40,364 nucleotides of DNA, from positions 1 through 40,364 of the forward strand of contig JAFZPX010000022.1 of NCBI GenBank assembly GCA_017552455.1, written 5' to 3'. Origin of the DNA: Clostridiales bacterium (GTDB lineage: Bacteria > Bacillota > Clostridia > Saccharofermentanales > Saccharofermentanaceae). The notes beneath the pieces are model-generated. The model was not told the origin of the DNA and made no database searches. It was given only the letters and a program-made list of their open reading frames with translations. Below are positions 38,515-40,364 of this stretch, one piece after another (the first letter of the stretch is position 1; the number at the start of each line of letters is the position of its first letter). A program made the position numbers and the translations under genes.

Positions 38515-39675
38515 ATGGCCAATAAACTTTATGATATCCCGCAGCCGAAGTGGGATAAGAAACACAACAAATGGATCCTGTCCATCATGATCGAGGGCAG
38601 GCGTAAGCAATTCAGCTCCAGCACCCCCGGAATGCCCGGCAAACGTGAGTGCCGTGACAGATGTCACGAATGGCTCGAGAGCGGCCTTACAGACGGTAAC
38701 ATGAAGGTCAGCAAGGCATATGAGCTATTCCTTGAAGACTACCGCAGGAAGCACGGTCAGAATGAACAGGTAAGGCATCTGGTAAGCTACGGGAAGAACT
38801 ATATCATCCCTGCCATCGGATCCAAGATGTGCTCGAAGGTCACTCTGAAGGATCTTCAGGACATTATCAACGATGCGAAACCTATTCCAAGAACACGAGC
38901 TGACGGCTCCAGTTATACAGAATGTGAGACTCTCTCGAAGAAGTACCTGAAGAACATCAAGGGCGCTCTGTCTTCTTTCGTGTCCTGGGCAGCTCCCCGT
39001 CATTATATGGAATACATCCCCATGTCTCAGATCTACATTCCTGCAGATGCACCTACCGTCGGCAAGGATATCCTGCAGCTGAGTGATATCGAGAAGCTCT
39101 TCTCAGAGCCTACGGGCTTATGGTACGAGCGTGCACTCATGTTCGAAGTCCTCACGGGAATGCGTCCCGGAGAGATCCTCGGGCTTCAAAAGGATGATTA
39201 TGACCCGAAGACCGGCACCATTACCATAAGGCGTGCCATCAACGACAGACGGAAGATCACTCCGGGCAAGAACACTAATGCCCGAAGAGTCATAGAGCTG
39301 TCCCCTGAAGTCAAGCGGATCATCGATGAGCAGATAGAGTACACGGACTATCTCGACTCTGAATGGATATTCTGCAATATGATTGGGCTTAATGCATACC
39401 AAAGTGACCTAAGGAAATGCTGGAAGAGTATTATCAAACGTAAGGGGCTTCCGGAGAACACCACACCCTACTCCCTGCGTCATACTTTCTATACGCATAC
39501 CGAGGCATATCTCCCCGATCGCGTTATTAAGTCCATATTTGGCCATTCTGCAGCGACGGACGGTCATGGCATATATGGTAACCATATCATCGACGAGGAA
39601 GCGCATGAGGCGGCACAGAGGCTGTCTGTGACACCGTTGTACCAAGCGACGCAGAAAAAGGAAAAAGCAGAGTAA
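38515..39675 (+). CDS. int: Tyrosine integrase
   Basis: A 386-residue phage integrase. Residues 1-60 form the arm-binding region, 65-165 the core-binding SAM-like domain, and 185-375 the catalytic domain. Catalytic residues are R217 (TGMRPGE), R322 (YSLRHT, where the usual first His of HxxR is Tyr319), H344 (GHSAATDGHG) and nucleophile Y354 (GIYGN). The ATG at 38515 was chosen for the AAAGGAGG site. It recombines attP and the tRNA-Gln attB. No excisionase is obvious nearby, although one of the small proteins at 36517-37001 could serve. Confidence 0.95.
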   Translation: MANKLYDIPQPKWDKKHNKWILSIMIEGRRKQFSSSTPGMPGKRECRDRCHEWLESGLTDGNMKVSKAYELFLEDYRRKHGQNEQVRHLVSYGKNYIIPAIGSKMCSKVTLKDLQDIINDAKPIPRTRADGSSYTECETLSKKYLKNIKGALSSFVSWAAPRHYMEYIPMSQIYIPADAPTVGKDILQLSDIEKLFSEPTGLWYERALMFEVLTGMRPGEILGLQKDDYDPKTGTITIRRAINDRRKITPGKNTNARRVIELSPEVKRIIDEQIEYTDYLDSEWIFCNMIGLNAYQSDLRKCWKSIIKRKGLPENTTPYSLRHTFYTHTEAYLPDRVIKSIFGHSAATDGHGIYGNHIIDEEAHEAAQRLSVTPLYQATQKKEKAE

Positions 39676-39695
39676 TTTACTTCTAAATTTACTTC
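39676..39695. repeat. Two TTTACTTC repeats: candidate integrase arm sites (right)
   Basis: TTTACTTC at 39676 and 39688, 12 bases apart and in the same orientation as the three left copies. They begin right after the integrase stop. Confidence 0.6.
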
Positions 39696-39708
39696 TAAAA
39701 ATGTGACG

Positions 39709-39750
39709 CACCTCGGAAAGCCCATGATATAAGGCTTTCGAAATGAGGTG
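39709..39750. terminator. Hairpin between integrase and attR
   Basis: CACCTC with GAGGTG and GAAAGCC with GGCTTTC form a strong two-part stem. No T-run follows, so it may be a weak terminator for integrase or a structural element of attP. Confidence 0.5.
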
Positions 39751-39757
39751 TCGCCGA

Positions 39758-39780
39758 TTCAAATCCTGCCACCCCAGCCA
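39758..39780. other. attR core
   Basis: Exact 23-base copy of the tRNA-Gln 3' end (2581-2603). No tRNA 5' half is present here, so this is the junction copy, not a gene. Confidence 0.95.
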
Positions 39781-39795
39781 AAACGACATTTAAAA

Positions 39796-39823
39796 ACTCT
39801 CGGCACATAACCGAGAGTTTTTG
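39796..39823. terminator. Host tRNA-operon terminator, displaced by the prophage (bidirectional)
   Basis: AACTCTCGG (39796-39804) pairs with CCGAGAGTT (39812-39820), followed by TTTTTG. The minus strand also ends in a T-run, so it can serve the leftward gene from 40364. Confidence 0.88.
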
Positions 39824-39844
39824 CTTAGCTTTTTATCGCGCAAT

Positions 39845-40364
39845 TTACTGCAGCTCTATAGTTTGTCCGTTAAGCTGCGTTAACACCTGATATCCCCTGC
39901 CCGTATAGATCGAAACGGAAGCGATCCGGAGCTCTGGACTGACTACGATACTGAACGCGTACTCACCATTCTCCTTTATGTACAGCATATAGTAATCCAA
40001 CGTCATGACATCCTGAAACTGCGGGTACTGCTCCTCCCATACGGCATTTATGATATCGACAACTTCGTCGTCCGTAAGGTCGCCTTCCTCCACACACACA
40101 CCGAGAACGGTGTACTCTACACTCTCGAAAAGCTCACTGTGTTCATCACCGTATGTGAAGTCACCGAAATACACAGAACCCGGCACGCACTCCAGACTCA
40201 TGTTCTCCGGCATATCGTACTGTTCGTTAATATAATCTTCAAAGTCTTCCTCAAAGGTCTCATCCCAACGCATGTAGGTCTCAAAAAGATCATCATAGAA
40301 TCCGTCGGCTGTAGACGTATAAACATAAAAATAACCATCATCCGGAAGCACGGGAGAAGTAACA
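39845..40364 (-). CDS. Hypothetical host protein, 5' end beyond the window
   Basis: At least 172 residues, open to the right edge. The GTG at 40351 has no ribosome site and the frame continues upstream (VTSPV...), so the true start is outside. The visible part is acidic, with alternating strands (EYTVLGVCVEEGDLTDDEVV, YYMLYIKENGEYAFSIVVS), like a secreted or lipoprotein domain. No family is recognised. It is a host gene ending at the shared terminator. Confidence 0.6.
   Translation of the reverse strand, partial: VTSPVLPDDGYFYVYTSTADGFYDDLFETYMRWDETFEEDFEDYINEQYDMPENMSLECVPGSVYFGDFTYGDEHSELFESVEYTVLGVCVEEGDLTDDEVVDIINAVWEEQYPQFQDVMTLDYYMLYIKENGEYAFSIVVSPELRIASVSIYTGRGYQVLTQLNGQTIELQ

Larger units (their letters stand above)
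2581..39780. mobile_element. Integrated temperate siphovirus-type prophage
   Basis: The element is bounded by a 23-bp direct repeat of the tRNA-Gln 3' end (attL 2581-2603, attR 39758-39780); one repeat to the next spans 37,177 bases. It has a tyrosine integrase beside attR, divergent repressor and Cro-type genes, a replication module, terminase, portal, capsid, tail-tube and tape-measure genes, and holin plus endolysin beside attL. No tail-sheath gene is seen, which fits a long non-contractile tail. Apart from the split reverse transcriptase, the modules look intact, so the prophage may be inducible. Confidence 0.96.

Noticed and set aside
39746..39780. Second tRNA-Gln gene at attR
   Set aside because: Only the 3' 23 bases match; a chance GGTGTCGCC resembles the tRNA 5' part, but no anticodon arm is present.

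Overview
This window is a nearly complete temperate phage, about 37.2 kb between its attachment sites (2581-39780), integrated at the 3' end of a tRNA-Gln(TTG) gene of a low-to-mid GC Firmicute. Strong GGAGG ribosome sites, gene style, tRNA sequences and phage gene families suggest an anaerobic gut or rumen Clostridia member, perhaps Lachnospiraceae-like; the species cannot be told from sequence alone. A 23-bp direct repeat marks attL (2581-2603, inside the intact tRNA) and attR (39758-39780).

Host flanks. Left: the last codons of a gene entering from the left edge, tRNA-Gly, a pair of 50-bp palindromic intergenic repeats, an SH3-domain lipoprotein, a GNAT acetyltransferase, an alpha/beta hydrolase, then tRNA-His and tRNA-Gln. 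Right: the displaced tRNA-operon terminator and a partial hypothetical gene.

Prophage layout. Almost all genes read leftward (minus strand). Right to left: tyrosine integrase (38515-39675, plus); an AT-rich two-gene accessory module (DUF1828/DUF1829-like plus a partner, 37091-38313); a small rightward lysogeny operon with a CI-like repressor and three tiny proteins (36057-37001); a divergent control region with four 21-bp operators of the same 9-3-9 geometry; early and replication genes (Cro-like regulator, pentapeptide-repeat protein, SMC-like ATPase, Sak4-like ATPase, DUF669, SF2 helicase, primase-helicase, RusA resolvase, putative late regulator, SleB-like hydrolase, small zinc proteins); a likely late promoter followed at once by an intrinsic terminator (25287-25350); packaging and head genes (TerS, TerL, portal, MuF minor head protein fused to a nuclease-like toxin domain, scaffold, major capsid); connectors and a siphovirus-type tail (tail tube, chaperones, tape measure, tail tip, fibres); a diversity-generating retroelement (DGR); then holin and endolysin.

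Most notable system: the DGR at 4297-7497. The C-terminal variable repeat (VR, 5729-5833) of a lectin-like tail protein and a non-coding template repeat (TR, 5508-5612) differ at 21 of 105 positions, and all 21 fall on template adenines (28 adenines in total). A perfect 10-bp-stem hairpin sits just downstream of the VR, as in known DGRs. The reverse transcriptase is split by a one-base frameshift in an A5 run, so the element may be frozen unless this is a sequence error or a recoding site. Other leads are a slippery AAACCCC heptamer plus stem-loop at the capsid stop codon, which would fuse capsid to a 140-residue extension; a MuF-nuclease fusion with an AT-rich toxin cassette and no visible immunity gene; a structured intergenic RNA region; long palindromes between the primase-helicase and rusA genes; and a 22-unit, 15-bp tandem repeat encoding a pentapeptide protein.
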